A DNA stretch of 64,000 bases, from contig NZ_OBQC01000002.1 in the NCBI RefSeq assembly GCF_900220965.1, forward strand, positions 337,176 to 401,175, read 5' to 3'. The notes beneath the pieces were generated by a model, which saw nothing but the letters and a program-made list of their open reading frames with translations, made no database searches and was not told where the DNA came from. The position numbers and the translations under genes are program-made. This DNA is from Ureibacillus acetophenoni (lineage in GTDB: Bacteria; Bacillota; Bacilli; Bacillales_A; Planococcaceae). Positions 36,460-44,466 of this stretch are shown here, in pieces. How positions within the stretch are numbered: position 1 is the stretch's first letter; each line of letters begins with the position of its first letter.

Positions 36460-37032
36460 TTATTTACCAAAAATATATGTTTTCAATAATGCTAGACGCT
36501 CTCTAATAAGAGATTGTGTCTTCACACTTTTTGGTGTTGGTGCACCAATTACATCTGCCTCTAAACCAACAATATTTGCTAAGTACTTAGCTCTAGTGAG
36601 ATGAAAATCATTAGAAACGATAGTAACCTTATTTACTCCTTCAGGCAGAAGTTCCTTAGAAAATAGCAAATTCTCATATGTAGAAGTAGACTTTTCCTCA
36701 AGTTGAATTCGTAAGGGGTCAATTCCGGCTTCCATTAAGTATTTAGCCATCACAGAAGCTTCGGTAGCGGGTTCATCGCTCCCTTGTCCACCGGAAACAA
36801 TAATTTGAACATGTTCGTACTGTTCAAGATAGTCAATTGCTGTTTCTAACCGATTTTGTAATGATAGTGATGGTATCCCACTTGGTTTTACTTTCGCACC
36901 AAGAATTATTAAATAATCATTTGAACCGTCTGCTTTAGGTGTTTGACCTTCCTCAATTTGGATCCCTAGCCAGTTATACCCAAAAACTATTAAGAGAACA
37001 ATTAATATGGCCGCACCAATCCAATTTTTCAT
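36460..37032 (-). CDS. YdcF/DUF218 (SanA/ElyC-like) membrane-anchored protein
   Basis: 190 aa. One N-terminal membrane helix (about 3-22) is followed by the DUF218 domain: YLIILGAKV near the start, IVSGGQGSDEPATEASVMAKYL in the middle (part quoted), and the EEKSTSTYENLLFSKELL and NDFHLTRAKYLA motifs. This family includes E. coli SanA and ElyC, linked to envelope integrity. Faces outside by the positive-inside rule, as far as can be judged. Probably cotranscribed with the ASCH gene. Confidence 0.88.
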   Translation of the reverse strand: MKNWIGAAILIVLLIVFGYNWLGIQIEEGQTPKADGSNDYLIILGAKVKPSGIPSLSLQNRLETAIDYLEQYEHVQIIVSGGQGSDEPATEASVMAKYLMEAGIDPLRIQLEEKSTSTYENLLFSKELLPEGVNKVTIVSNDFHLTRAKYLANIVGLEADVIGAPTPKSVKTQSLIRERLALLKTYIFGK

Positions 37033-37206
37033 AGACTCACCCCTTATCCATTGTAACGATTTTTAAAAGGAAAGGGTCCAAAAATTTCCTAATGTAAGTA
37101 ATGCCTTCGGAAGTATTAGTTACTTTATGTATAATTTGTTCTCCTAAACAAGTTAATGGTAGTTGCATATGATACAAACAAGCGACCTTGTTAGGAGGAA
37201 AATTTG

Positions 37207-37485
37207 ATGAACAACAATAGTAATAAAAATAATAATAATCAAGGACAAATTACGTTAAGTCAGGCTGATAAACTTGCAATAATTTCAGGTTTAATCTCCA
37301 CTTTTGGTGGTGGGCTTGGAACAATTGCAACTTTACTGGCAATACAAGAAGAACAACTGGAAATCAAACAGGATAGTGATAACAATGATTTAATTATCAG
37401 TGAATTACATTCCTTAAAAAAACAGGTAAATACTTTACAAAAAGAATTAAAACAAATTAAAAAGATGCTTTCCAGACTATCTTAA
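37207..37485 (+). CDS. Small membrane or coiled-coil protein of unknown function
   Basis: 92 aa from ATG 37207 (TTAGGAGGAAA upstream; the TTG at 37204 adds only one residue). The N-terminus is Asn-rich, a hydrophobic Gly-rich segment follows (about 20-45, LISTFGGGLGTIATLLAIQ), and the C-terminal half is a heptad-like coiled coil (LHSLKKQVNTLQKELKQIKK). Unrecognised. It converges on the M50 protease gene. Confidence 0.65.
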   Translation: MNNNSNKNNNNQGQITLSQADKLAIISGLISTFGGGLGTIATLLAIQEEQLEIKQDSDNNDLIISELHSLKKQVNTLQKELKQIKKMLSRLS

Positions 37486-37555
37486 AGAACGCATTTGGAT
37501 CACAATAACAAATCCCCGCATAAGGATATAAGGTTCCCTTTTCTAATTCGAGAGC

Positions 37556-38749
37556 TTATTTGTCATCGAGCCTACGTTTTCTCATCAAATAAATTAACAA
37601 ACCTATTATGAATATTGTCTGTACAAGAAATGCAACGGCATCCCAAAATGCAGCACTATTATGTGGATTTTGTATTTTTGAAAAGATTGTAGTATATGCA
37701 TAGTACAACTGTGGCAAAAAATAAATCGTCGCTAATAATAACGTTAAGAACACACCAACTATGTAGAACACACTATACATACGAATTACATTCAAATTAT
37801 CCTGAAATATTTTTTGTTTCTCATTCCAGGAAACGCGTTGTTTCTTAAATATAGAACGCAAATATTCTGTTCCGCTCTCCATCAAGTTATAACAACCTGT
37901 AACATTTTCCACAACATAATACACATCTGTTTTCATATAAAAACAACATTGGTACATTGTTTTAATAAAAATATCTAAAACGATGATACTCAGAATTCCC
38001 ACAAAATTCGCATCTGGAAAAACAAGCATTAAACCAAGGGATACAAAAACAATGATCTGCTCGATAGACATTCCTGCCAAATACAGTATATTCCGCTTTT
38101 TAGGGTCAAGTTTCCATGCTGAGGTCAAATCAGTTTCGAATACAATAAAAATCAGACGATTTCCTATACTTAACTTAGCAGGTAAATCATAAGATCGAAT
38201 AGCTAAGATATGTCCAAATTCATGAATGATGATCAATGCCAAAGAGATTAATAGATAAATGAGCATATTCATCACCATGGAATCAAATAGAAATATATCC
38301 ATGTAATGAGGGAAAAGCTCTGGATTTAGCACAAAAATGAATATGTTCAAAACAAGTAAAAGTAAATAAACTTTACCCATCATTCGATTAAAGAACAGTC
38401 GGCCAACCCATGATGGGATCCATTCGAATCCGCCTGCTCTTGATCTAGAATTAGCCCGCTCTATTTCTCTATTAATCGGCTCCCCGTCTACAGCCTGAAC
38501 TAGGCCTAACTCTACTAACTGCTCGACAAATTCAATGATATCTACTTCTTCATCAGGATAGGACTCCTTTATCGCCTTTTCAACATCAGCTAGATCTTCA
38601 CCTTTTTCCAATCGTTGGATTGCATCTACACTTATTTGAGGCATCTCAAAAAAGTCACCGGAAATCGGCTCCTCTACAATATAGTTCTTTTTATCTTTTT
38701 GAATGGATAACGGATATAACGTTATTTTGGATTGTAAGGATACCTTCAA
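37556..38749 (-). CDS. PqqD/RRE-like domain fused to M50 site-2-type membrane metalloprotease
   Basis: 397 aa. Residues about 7-87 follow the PqqD (RiPP-recognition) pattern: LYPLSIQKDKKNYIVEEP, then FFEMPQISVDAIQRLEKGE, then IIEFVEQLVELGLVQ. Membrane helices and the M50 zinc site follow: HEFGH (H176, E177, H180) and a third ligand D275 in YMKTDVYYVVEN, which aligns with the LDGYY motif of peptide-processing M50 proteins such as B. subtilis YydH/EpeP. Start: TTG 38749 is preceded by AGAGGAGG; an ATG at 38797 lies inside a hairpin and has no site. The preceding 22-codon gene is a likely substrate. No radical-SAM gene is near. Confidence 0.82.
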   Translation of the reverse strand: MKVSLQSKITLYPLSIQKDKKNYIVEEPISGDFFEMPQISVDAIQRLEKGEDLADVEKAIKESYPDEEVDIIEFVEQLVELGLVQAVDGEPINREIERANSRSRAGGFEWIPSWVGRLFFNRMMGKVYLLLLVLNIFIFVLNPELFPHYMDIFLFDSMVMNMLIYLLISLALIIIHEFGHILAIRSYDLPAKLSIGNRLIFIVFETDLTSAWKLDPKKRNILYLAGMSIEQIIVFVSLGLMLVFPDANFVGILSIIVLDIFIKTMYQCCFYMKTDVYYVVENVTGCYNLMESGTEYLRSIFKKQRVSWNEKQKIFQDNLNVIRMYSVFYIVGVFLTLLLATIYFLPQLYYAYTTIFSKIQNPHNSAAFWDAVAFLVQTIFIIGLLIYLMRKRRLDDK

Positions 38750-38776
38750 CGTTAAGCCTCCTCTAGAAATGAAAAT

Positions 38777-38800
38777 AGGATGCTGTAATGCTAGCATCCT
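38777..38800 (-). promoter_or_regulatory. Stem-loop between the 22-codon peptide gene and the M50 gene
   Basis: AGGATGCT / AGCATCCT perfect 8-bp stem with an 8-nt loop, followed on the minus strand by ATTTTCATTT. It resembles a weak terminator or an mRNA-stabilising hairpin, which would make much more peptide than protease. Confidence 0.65.
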
Positions 38801-38815
38801 AAGTATGTACCTTAC

Positions 38816-38884
38816 TTATCCTCTTGGAATCATGAAACACCAATAGCAAGTAACTTTAATTTTTTTAAGTTTACGGATTTTCAT
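38816..38884 (-). CDS. 22-residue basic CxxC peptide, candidate RiPP or signal peptide precursor
   Basis: The ATG at 38884 overlaps the TGA of the HD-GYP gene (ATGA), with GGAGGG 8 nt upstream, a near-ideal ribosome binding site. The peptide has a basic N-terminal half (MKIRKLKKIK, no acidic residue) and a C-terminal half with Cys13 and Cys16 in CYWC, then FMIPRG and a stop. A hairpin follows, then the PqqD-M50 gene. The strong start signal and the context argue for a real gene; no homologue is recognised from memory. Whether the Cys residues are modified, the peptide is cut or it is exported is unknown. Confidence 0.65.
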   Translation of the reverse strand: MKIRKLKKIKVTCYWCFMIPRG

Positions 38885-40059
38885 GCTTCTGTCCCTCCTC
38901 TCAAGTCCATACCCTTTTGGTGATTTTTTGAAATTCGCACCCATTCAGGGTAGATTTCTTTAAATATATCTATAAGTTGTGGATCGAACTGACTCCCTTG
39001 TCCATCGATGATTCGTTGGTGTGCCTCTTCAAATTGAAGTGCTGGACGATAAGATCTTGATGAAGTCATTGCATCAAAAGCATCAGCAATCGCCGTAATT
39101 CTCGCTAAAAACGGAATATCTTCTCCCGCAAGTCTTTCTGGATATCCTTTCCCATCCCATCTCTCATGGTGATAGTAGATCACATCAATATTATCGGCGA
39201 TGCCATCGACCTCTCGAATAGCTTCGGCTCCAACAACAGGGTGCGTCTTAATTATATCATATTCTTCATCTGTTAACTTACCAGGCTTTGTCAAAATAGA
39301 GTCCGGAATACTTACTTTTCCAATGTCATGCAACAAACAAGCATAGTAAAAATAATTTAACTCAGACGGTTTAAATCTTCTTGTCGCCTCAGCCATGCTC
39401 ATCGCGTATGCAGCAACCCTTTCACTGTGTCCACGCGTATAAGGGTCCTTCAACTCTAGTGTAGCAATGACGCCTTTTACAATACCTTCTAATTGTTCAT
39501 CATATGAGTACTTCAATGCTTTTATATAATTTAAAATGCGATGAAGTAGTAAAAAGGCTATAAAGGAACAAACCGTCGTAATAATAATTGGAAACACAAC
39601 TACAGGATCTTGTAAAAATAATCCAACTAAAACATATTTAAGAATTAAACCAAATGATACATAGTATGTAAATTTCTTAGTTACAAATATAGGAGAGAAT
39701 AGGATTATTATAATTTCTACTAAGTTTCCACTTGTATATACAAGTGAACTATCTTTAAAATACAATACATCCGAAAATAGATTTGTAGCAAAATAACCAA
39801 AGAACAAAATATATTTCACGTAAGTTGTTTTATCCTTTTTAATGAGATAAATGAATAATGGGATAAGTCCGATAATAACTCCATATTTAACATACATAAA
39901 ATCGTACCATATCGTACCCGCAGTACCTACATCCAACCACGGAAATGCTGGAAATAGATTATAATAAAATATATCATATACAAAAAATACTAAATAAAAT
40001 AACCATAAAAATAGTACCGTTGAATTCTTTTCTTCTTCTAACAATGATGTCTTCTTCAT
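38881..40059 (-). CDS. Membrane-bound HD-GYP domain protein
   Basis: 392 aa. About six membrane helices (10-175), then a cytoplasmic HD-GYP domain (about 190-375): HD motif at H244-D245 in LLHDIGKVSIPD, HHE at 297-299 and GYP at 305-307 in WDGKGYPERL. The family hydrolyses cyclic di-GMP or related cyclic dinucleotides. ATG 40059 has GTGAGG upstream. Its stop overlaps the start of the 22-codon peptide gene, so peptide translation is coupled to it. The membrane part resembles small-ligand or peptide-sensing domains, which fits a receptor role, but this is inference. Confidence 0.9.
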   Translation of the reverse strand: MKKTSLLEEEKNSTVLFLWLFYLVFFVYDIFYYNLFPAFPWLDVGTAGTIWYDFMYVKYGVIIGLIPLFIYLIKKDKTTYVKYILFFGYFATNLFSDVLYFKDSSLVYTSGNLVEIIIILFSPIFVTKKFTYYVSFGLILKYVLVGLFLQDPVVVFPIIITTVCSFIAFLLLHRILNYIKALKYSYDEQLEGIVKGVIATLELKDPYTRGHSERVAAYAMSMAEATRRFKPSELNYFYYACLLHDIGKVSIPDSILTKPGKLTDEEYDIIKTHPVVGAEAIREVDGIADNIDVIYYHHERWDGKGYPERLAGEDIPFLARITAIADAFDAMTSSRSYRPALQFEEAHQRIIDGQGSQFDPQLIDIFKEIYPEWVRISKNHQKGMDLRGGTEA

Positions 40060-40344
40060 TTTTTAACCTCACAATATATTAAACAATAAGTAGTTATTAC
40101 TAAACTATAATATTGCGTTCTTCTAAAGTGTCATTCTATATAAATTGTACTAGGAATAATTTGCCCCAAGTATGAATTTTATCATTAACAATGAACTAAT
40201 TACAAAACAAATAATTCCATATTTGTCCGTATTATCCCAATTAATTATAGTTGCACTACATTATCTTCATCGTTGTTTTGTTATAGCTGCAAATTTCTGG
40301 ACTCCTCTTTAATTTTTCAAAATTCTCCCACAACCGAAATCCGG

Positions 40345-40398
40345 ATACGACATATCTAATGTTATGTGCAATTGCGCATATTTTTGATTATGTCGTAT
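40345..40398. promoter_or_regulatory. 54-bp concentric palindrome
   Basis: Outer arms ATACGACATA (40345-40354) and TATGTCGTAT (40389-40398) are perfect reverse complements. They enclose a near-perfect palindrome TATGTGCAATTGCGCATA (40363-40380), with exactly 8 bp between each outer arm and the core, so all share one centre. It lies between the divergent HD-GYP and yitT-type genes, about 290 bp upstream of the HD-GYP start. No T-run follows, so an operator or another protein-binding site is more likely than a terminator. Confidence 0.6.
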
Positions 40399-40565
40399 GT
40401 CGAATCTAGCAAGCGCTCTATTCAGCATTATGAAAATTGCATTGAAAATAAATAACACACTATTTATCCCAACATTTTTTAAGAGCTTCCTTTATTATTA
40501 CAAGAAGATATATTATTATTTTTATGTTATATACAACAAGCATTTTCAGAAAGGTTAAATTAAAA

Positions 40566-41426
40566 ATGAATAGATTAAAACATAATAAGAAACTAGTTAC
40601 TGAATATATTTCCGTTATTTTTGGGTCGGTGTTAGTTGGGCTAGCTTACAATATATTTTTCTTACCGGCTAAGCTAGCAGCTGGTGGAGTATCAGGGATA
40701 AGTACGATTCTGTATGAACTGTATCAATTTAATCCTGCTTATGTACAATGGTTGATTAATATCCCGTTATTTTTTATTGGATTGATCCTCCTTGGGAAGG
40801 ACTTTAGTTTAAAGACGTTAGTCGGGACGTTTTTCGTACCTTTTACAATTTGGCTTAGTGCAGATATTCCATTTAAAATTGATAATCCTCTACTTGCCGC
40901 AATCTACGGAGGTATCCTATTAGGGGTAGGTCTCGGTATTGTATACCGTGGAAACGGCTCTACAGGCGGATTAGCAACAGTTGCCCAAATACTTAAAAAA
41001 TATACTGGAATCTCAAGTGGGTACTCCCAGTTAATCGTAGATGGTTTTGTAGTATTTGCTTCTGCTCTTGTATTTAATTTGGAATTAGCTTTATATGCTA
41101 TGATTGCAATTTTCGTAACAAGTAAGGTTATTGACTTCGTTCAACTACAAACTTCGCCATCAAAACTTGTCCTAATTATTACGGAACACGAGGAACAAAT
41201 ACAATCCATAATTGAGGAAGAAATTGATCGGGGGTTAACGAAAGTCCGTTCTATTGGTGGTTACTCAAACAAAGAGAAAACTATGATTTTATGTGTAGTG
41301 GAGCAACAAGAGGCAATCTATTTGAAAAAAGTTTTGAATGAACAAGAGCCGAATTCATTTGTCGTATTCCTTAATGCTTCTGAAATACTTGGACGTGGAT
41401 TCTCTATACCGAAATATTATAGTTAG
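40566..41426 (+). CDS. YitT family membrane protein (DUF161 + DUF2179)
   Basis: 286 aa from ATG 40566; an upstream ATG at 40524 has no site and would add 14 residues. Five to six helices with the YitT pattern: NIFFLPAKLAAGGVSGISTI (part of a longer conserved stretch), then GIVYRGNGSTGGLATVAQIL (quoted to 20). The C-terminal DUF2179 domain contains VRSIGGYSNKEKTMILCVV. Unknown transporter-like function, widespread in Firmicutes. Ended by a strong terminator. Confidence 0.9.
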   Translation: MNRLKHNKKLVTEYISVIFGSVLVGLAYNIFFLPAKLAAGGVSGISTILYELYQFNPAYVQWLINIPLFFIGLILLGKDFSLKTLVGTFFVPFTIWLSADIPFKIDNPLLAAIYGGILLGVGLGIVYRGNGSTGGLATVAQILKKYTGISSGYSQLIVDGFVVFASALVFNLELALYAMIAIFVTSKVIDFVQLQTSPSKLVLIITEHEEQIQSIIEEEIDRGLTKVRSIGGYSNKEKTMILCVVEQQEAIYLKKVLNEQEPNSFVVFLNASEILGRGFSIPKYYS

Positions 41427-41453
41427 GGTTATACAGAGATCAGTGACTTGAAC

Positions 41454-41492
41454 ATAAAAAAGGAATACTCGCTAGTCGGTATTCCTTTTTTA
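41454..41492 (+). terminator. Rho-independent terminator after the yitT-type gene
   Basis: AAAAAAGGAATAC / GTATTCCTTTTTTT stem-loop with 9-nt loop. It can work in both directions; the minus-side pseudogene ends at its edge. Confidence 0.9.
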
Positions 41493-41498
41493 ATCTAT

Positions 41499-41717
41499 TT
41501 AATTTGGATTGTTACGAAGTACTTCTTCTAACATATAACCGCCTTTTTGAACTAAATCGTCAAGCATTCCTAATTGATAGTAACCTATTATCATTAGCTT
41601 CTATATTTTCGGAAGCTGTTGCAACGCTATCTTCATTTTTATCTAAATTGAAACGAAGCCAAATCCTGTAAACGAAATTAAGGAAGTACCTACTAAACTA
41701 AAAATTAAATTTTTCAA
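41499..41717 (-). pseudogene. Frameshifted remnant of a small secreted-protein gene
   Basis: Starting at TTG 41717 with AAGGTG upstream, the minus strand reads KNLIFSLVGTSLISFTGF (signal-peptide-like), then a stop. A shift of frame continues DKNEDSVATASENIEAND, and a second shift gives YYQLGMLDDLVQKGGYM and EEVLRNNPN before a final stop at 41499. Two frameshifts in one continuous protein-like reading are best explained as a decayed gene. It lies downstream of the DUF6241-like gene and may have been its partner. Confidence 0.6.
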
Positions 41718-41773
41718 ATAGATACACCTTCTTAATCTTAATTATCAAATAAAAAAAATAGGGCATTTAGCCC

Positions 41774-42262
41774 TTATCTAAAGTTATTTAATACGAACTT
41801 TTCTTCTTCATCGGGCGTGAATAATCGTTTTGCTTCGCTTACTGTTCCGTTGTGCCAATTCCATATTGTATTATGAACATGAACGGCATTTGAAAAGTTA
41901 CCTACTTTCCAATCGTTTAGAACTTCCCAATAGAAATCTTCTTCTTTATATGTTCCGCCGTCCCTTTCCAATAAGGCAACCATAATCGCAACTGATTTTG
42001 GCGTGATTTCGATACTACCCCACTTTTCGTCAGCACTTACTTTTTGGTGCGTCATTTGGTGTAATCTCGATTGGAAGCTATCTTCTGAAAGTGGTTCAAT
42101 AAAGTCAATATTGACATCTACATTACTAATATCGAAATTATCTACAATAGACGTTTCAACTTTTTTAGCTTGTGCGAAATCACTTTCGTAAAAATACACC
42201 GACAAGAAACCAACGCCAGCAACTAAAACAGCCGATAATACAATTGTAAGAATCTTCTTCAT
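41774..42262 (-). CDS. Secreted or membrane-anchored DUF6241-like protein
   Basis: 162 aa from ATG 42262 (AAGGGGTT upstream); the longer frame to 42304 has no site. One N-terminal hydrophobic segment (about 4-24) acts as signal or anchor. The rest is soluble, with LSEDSFQSRLHQMTHQKV, EDFYWEVLNDWKVGNF and HNTIWNWHNGTVSEAKRL, resembling DUF6241 of the Bacillus group. Function unknown. Confidence 0.7.
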   Translation of the reverse strand: MKKILTIVLSAVLVAGVGFLSVYFYESDFAQAKKVETSIVDNFDISNVDVNIDFIEPLSEDSFQSRLHQMTHQKVSADEKWGSIEITPKSVAIMVALLERDGGTYKEEDFYWEVLNDWKVGNFSNAVHVHNTIWNWHNGTVSEAKRLFTPDEEEKFVLNNFR

Positions 42263-42486
42263 AGTAACCCCTTTCGAATACACTCTTGCATTACTTGTAT
42301 TCACTTAGTATTTTATTCAACTTAACTTAAATGTCAAGATTTTGATAATAATGAATTCCACTTTAATAGTTACTGAAAAGGAATTTAGTTATATAACTGC
42401 ATATAACGTATATTATTATGCTTTACATATTTGTAATATTTTCGTAGAATATATCGCAAATAGAATACAAAAAGGAATGAAGCGGT

Positions 42487-42744
42487 TTGCAATATCTTTA
42501 TAAGAACGCACCAATGTTCTTGATTCTATCGTTATTTTCTTTCGTTGCTGGTGTTGTTTATAATTGGTCACTTTTTATGTACTCATTCGACCCTAATGAG
42601 GCTCACTTTGGGATTTTTCATATAATTGGCGGTACTATATTCTCTTTGAGTGAATCATTTAAAGTAGGGGTTGCATTAACGGTAGTTTTAAACGTAATTT
42701 ATTACGGAATGAAAAGAGTATTACAATCGCTTAAAATCGTTTGA
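42487..42744 (+). CDS. Small membrane protein of unknown function
   Basis: 85 aa, apparently starting at TTG 42487 (AAAGGAA upstream, spacing about 10). Two hydrophobic segments (about 9-32 and 55-75) suggest a two-helix membrane protein. A diverged second copy with a frameshift and a stop lies directly downstream. Not recognised. Confidence 0.55.
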   Translation: MQYLYKNAPMFLILSLFSFVAGVVYNWSLFMYSFDPNEAHFGIFHIIGGTIFSLSESFKVGVALTVVLNVIYYGMKRVLQSLKIV

Positions 42745-42758
42745 AAGAATTGATTAGT

Positions 42759-42960
42759 ATGCTATCTTTACGTGACAATGTTCTTTGTTATATCGTTGCC
42801 ATCTTTAGCTATTAGTGTTGCTTACAATTTATGGTCTTATCTAAGTGCAGTAGACTAATATCATTTTGGATTGTATTACTTACTGATGAAACTAATTGAA
42901 GGAGTTTCGATTGGATTTGCAATTGTAGTTGTATTGAATACAATTTATTGCAGAAGATGA
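42759..42960 (+). pseudogene. Decayed tandem copy of the preceding small membrane-protein gene
   Basis: Starts at ATG 42759 (MLSLRDN), shifts frame near 42776, then reads MFFVISLPSLAISVAYNLW, which parallels FLILSLFSFVAGVVYNWS in the intact copy. An in-frame TAA at 42856-42858 precedes YHFGLYYLLMKLIEGVSIG, parallel to HFGIFHIIGG and SFKVGVALTVVLN. This is a duplicated copy with a frameshift and a nonsense codon. Confidence 0.7.
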
Positions 42961-42985
42961 TCTCGGTCTAATAAAATTACAGGGT

Positions 42986-43034
42986 GAAAAAAAGGGATAA
43001 AGTCCACCAGACCGAAGCCCCGACTCTATCCCTA
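42986..43034 (-). terminator. Rho-independent terminator after tRNA-Arg
   Basis: AGGGATAGAGTC / GACTTTATCCCT stem (one mismatch or G-U), loop of about 20 nt, followed on the minus strand by TTTTTTTCAC. Confidence 0.85.
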
Positions 43035-43081
43035 ACTTACTCAAACCCTTATTCCTAAAGGCTTGAACCCTATTCCTATTA

Positions 43082-43155
43082 CGTCCCAGGAGGGATTCGA
43101 ACCCCCGACCGTACGCTTAGAAGGCGTATGCTCTATCCAGCTGAGCTACTGAGAC
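43082..43155 (-). tRNA. tRNA-Arg (anticodon TCT)
   Basis: 74-nt cloverleaf on the minus strand: acceptor GTCTCAG / CTGGGAC, D-arm AGCTCAGCTGGATAGAGC, anticodon loop CCTTCTAAG reading TCT for AGA/AGG codons, T-loop GGTTCGAATCC. Discriminator G. CCA is not encoded and must be added after transcription. A terminator follows. Confidence 0.97.
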
Positions 43156-43242
43156 ATGACTTTCAAGAGATTATTTCTCTTAAAGACAAGTTTTATTATA
43201 TCTAGAAAAAATGAAAGTGTCAACACTTTTTGAAAAAAATAT

Positions 43243-43746
43243 TTAAAATAATTTTAACCTTTTTGAGAAAATTTTATCTCCATTGTCAGTGTAGCCTGTC
43301 ACAATCGACTCATCAGCAGCAAACTCCACTATTACATAACTTTTTTCTTCCAGTCCTCTAGGTTTTAATAAACTCCCAGGGTTCACAAATAATACGTTAT
43401 CCAAAAGTTCGCAACCTAATACATGCGAATGGCCAAAAAAGACTGCATCTGCCTCAAGCTCATTTGCACGATAATACAAATTCATTGTTGTGGATTTTAC
43501 GTTAAATAAATGACCATGTGTTACAAAGATTTTCTTATCTGATAGAATAAACAACTCTTCTTCAGGATATCGGTTATCACGATCACAATTACCGCGTACG
43601 CGCTTTACATCGGCTAGATACTCATGATCAAAAGGTAGTTCACTATCCCCACAATGTATGATTGTATCGATATCAGGATGTCTTTCACGCACTCTTAGAA
43701 TCACTTCTGCATCTCCGTGTGTATCACTCATTACTAAAAGTTTCAT
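43243..43746 (-). CDS. ysnB: YfcE/MJ0936-type metallophosphodiesterase (YsnB)
   Basis: 167 aa. Calcineurin-like motifs are in order: MSDTHGD, IHCGD, RGNCD, THGHLF and GHSHVLG. Small cytosolic phosphodiesterase; natural substrate unknown. It lies downstream of rdgB (84-bp gap), in the B. subtilis rph-ysnA-ysnB order. Confidence 0.92.
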   Translation of the reverse strand: MKLLVMSDTHGDAEVILRVRERHPDIDTIIHCGDSELPFDHEYLADVKRVRGNCDRDNRYPEEELFILSDKKIFVTHGHLFNVKSTTMNLYYRANELEADAVFFGHSHVLGCELLDNVLFVNPGSLLKPRGLEEKSYVIVEFAADESIVTGYTDNGDKIFSKRLKLF

Positions 43747-43830
43747 TCATTCACCGCCTATTTCTTCAAATCATAAATGGTAATCAAATTTGCCCCTTGT
43801 AAACACCCATCCCCTATGTTCTCCAAGAAA

Positions 43831-44424
43831 CTATTTCAGTAAATTTGGTAGTTCTTCTGCTAATTTTCGGATTGCATTTCCTCGGTGTGAAATCGCGCCT
43901 TTTTCTTCAGGTGTTAATTCTGCCATTGCTCGGCCTAGTTCAGGAACATAAAAAATTGGGTCATAGCCAAAACCATTTGTACCACGTTTTTCAGTTAAAA
44001 TAACGCCTTCACATGTTCCAAAAACCGTAAAAGTCTCCATGTTTGGACCTGCAATTGCTAATGCACAGCAAAAACGAGCAGTACGTTTAGCTTCAGGAAC
44101 GCCTTCTAACTTTTCCAACACTTTTACAATGTTTGCTTCATCATCATGATCACCTGCATAACGGGCAGAGTATACCCCTGGTTCCCCTCCTAATGCGTCT
44201 ACAGCAAGCCCACTATCATCAGCAATGACAAGCTTACCTAAAGCGCTAGAAAGGGTTTCTGCCTTCAAAATAGCGTTTTCTTCAAAGGTTGTTCCTGTCT
44301 CTTTAATCTCCATATCAGGCGCTACTTCAAACATAGTTACCACTTCAAAGCCAAGTGGAGTAAATAGTGCTTCAAAATCTTTTGCTTTTCCTTTATTCTT
44401 TGTTGCGATGACAACTTGTTGCAT
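43831..44424 (-). CDS. ysnA: XTP/dITP pyrophosphatase (RdgB/YsnA)
   Basis: 197 aa Ham1-family housecleaning enzyme that hydrolyses XTP, dITP and ITP to keep deaminated purines out of nucleic acids. Motifs: [11 protein letters not shown] at the N-terminus, [11 protein letters not shown]-type ([16 protein letters not shown]), [26 protein letters not shown] (part), GFGYDPIF and [10 protein letters not shown]. 42 bp downstream of rph. Confidence 0.95.
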   Translation of the reverse strand: MQQVVIATKNKGKAKDFEALFTPLGFEVVTMFEVAPDMEIKETGTTFEENAILKAETLSSALGKLVIADDSGLAVDALGGEPGVYSARYAGDHDDEANIVKVLEKLEGVPEAKRTARFCCALAIAGPNMETFTVFGTCEGVILTEKRGTNGFGYDPIFYVPELGRAMAELTPEEKGAISHRGNAIRKLAEELPNLLK

Positions 44425-44466
44425 TTTATATCCTCCTAATAATACGATTTAAACTATAAATAAAAG

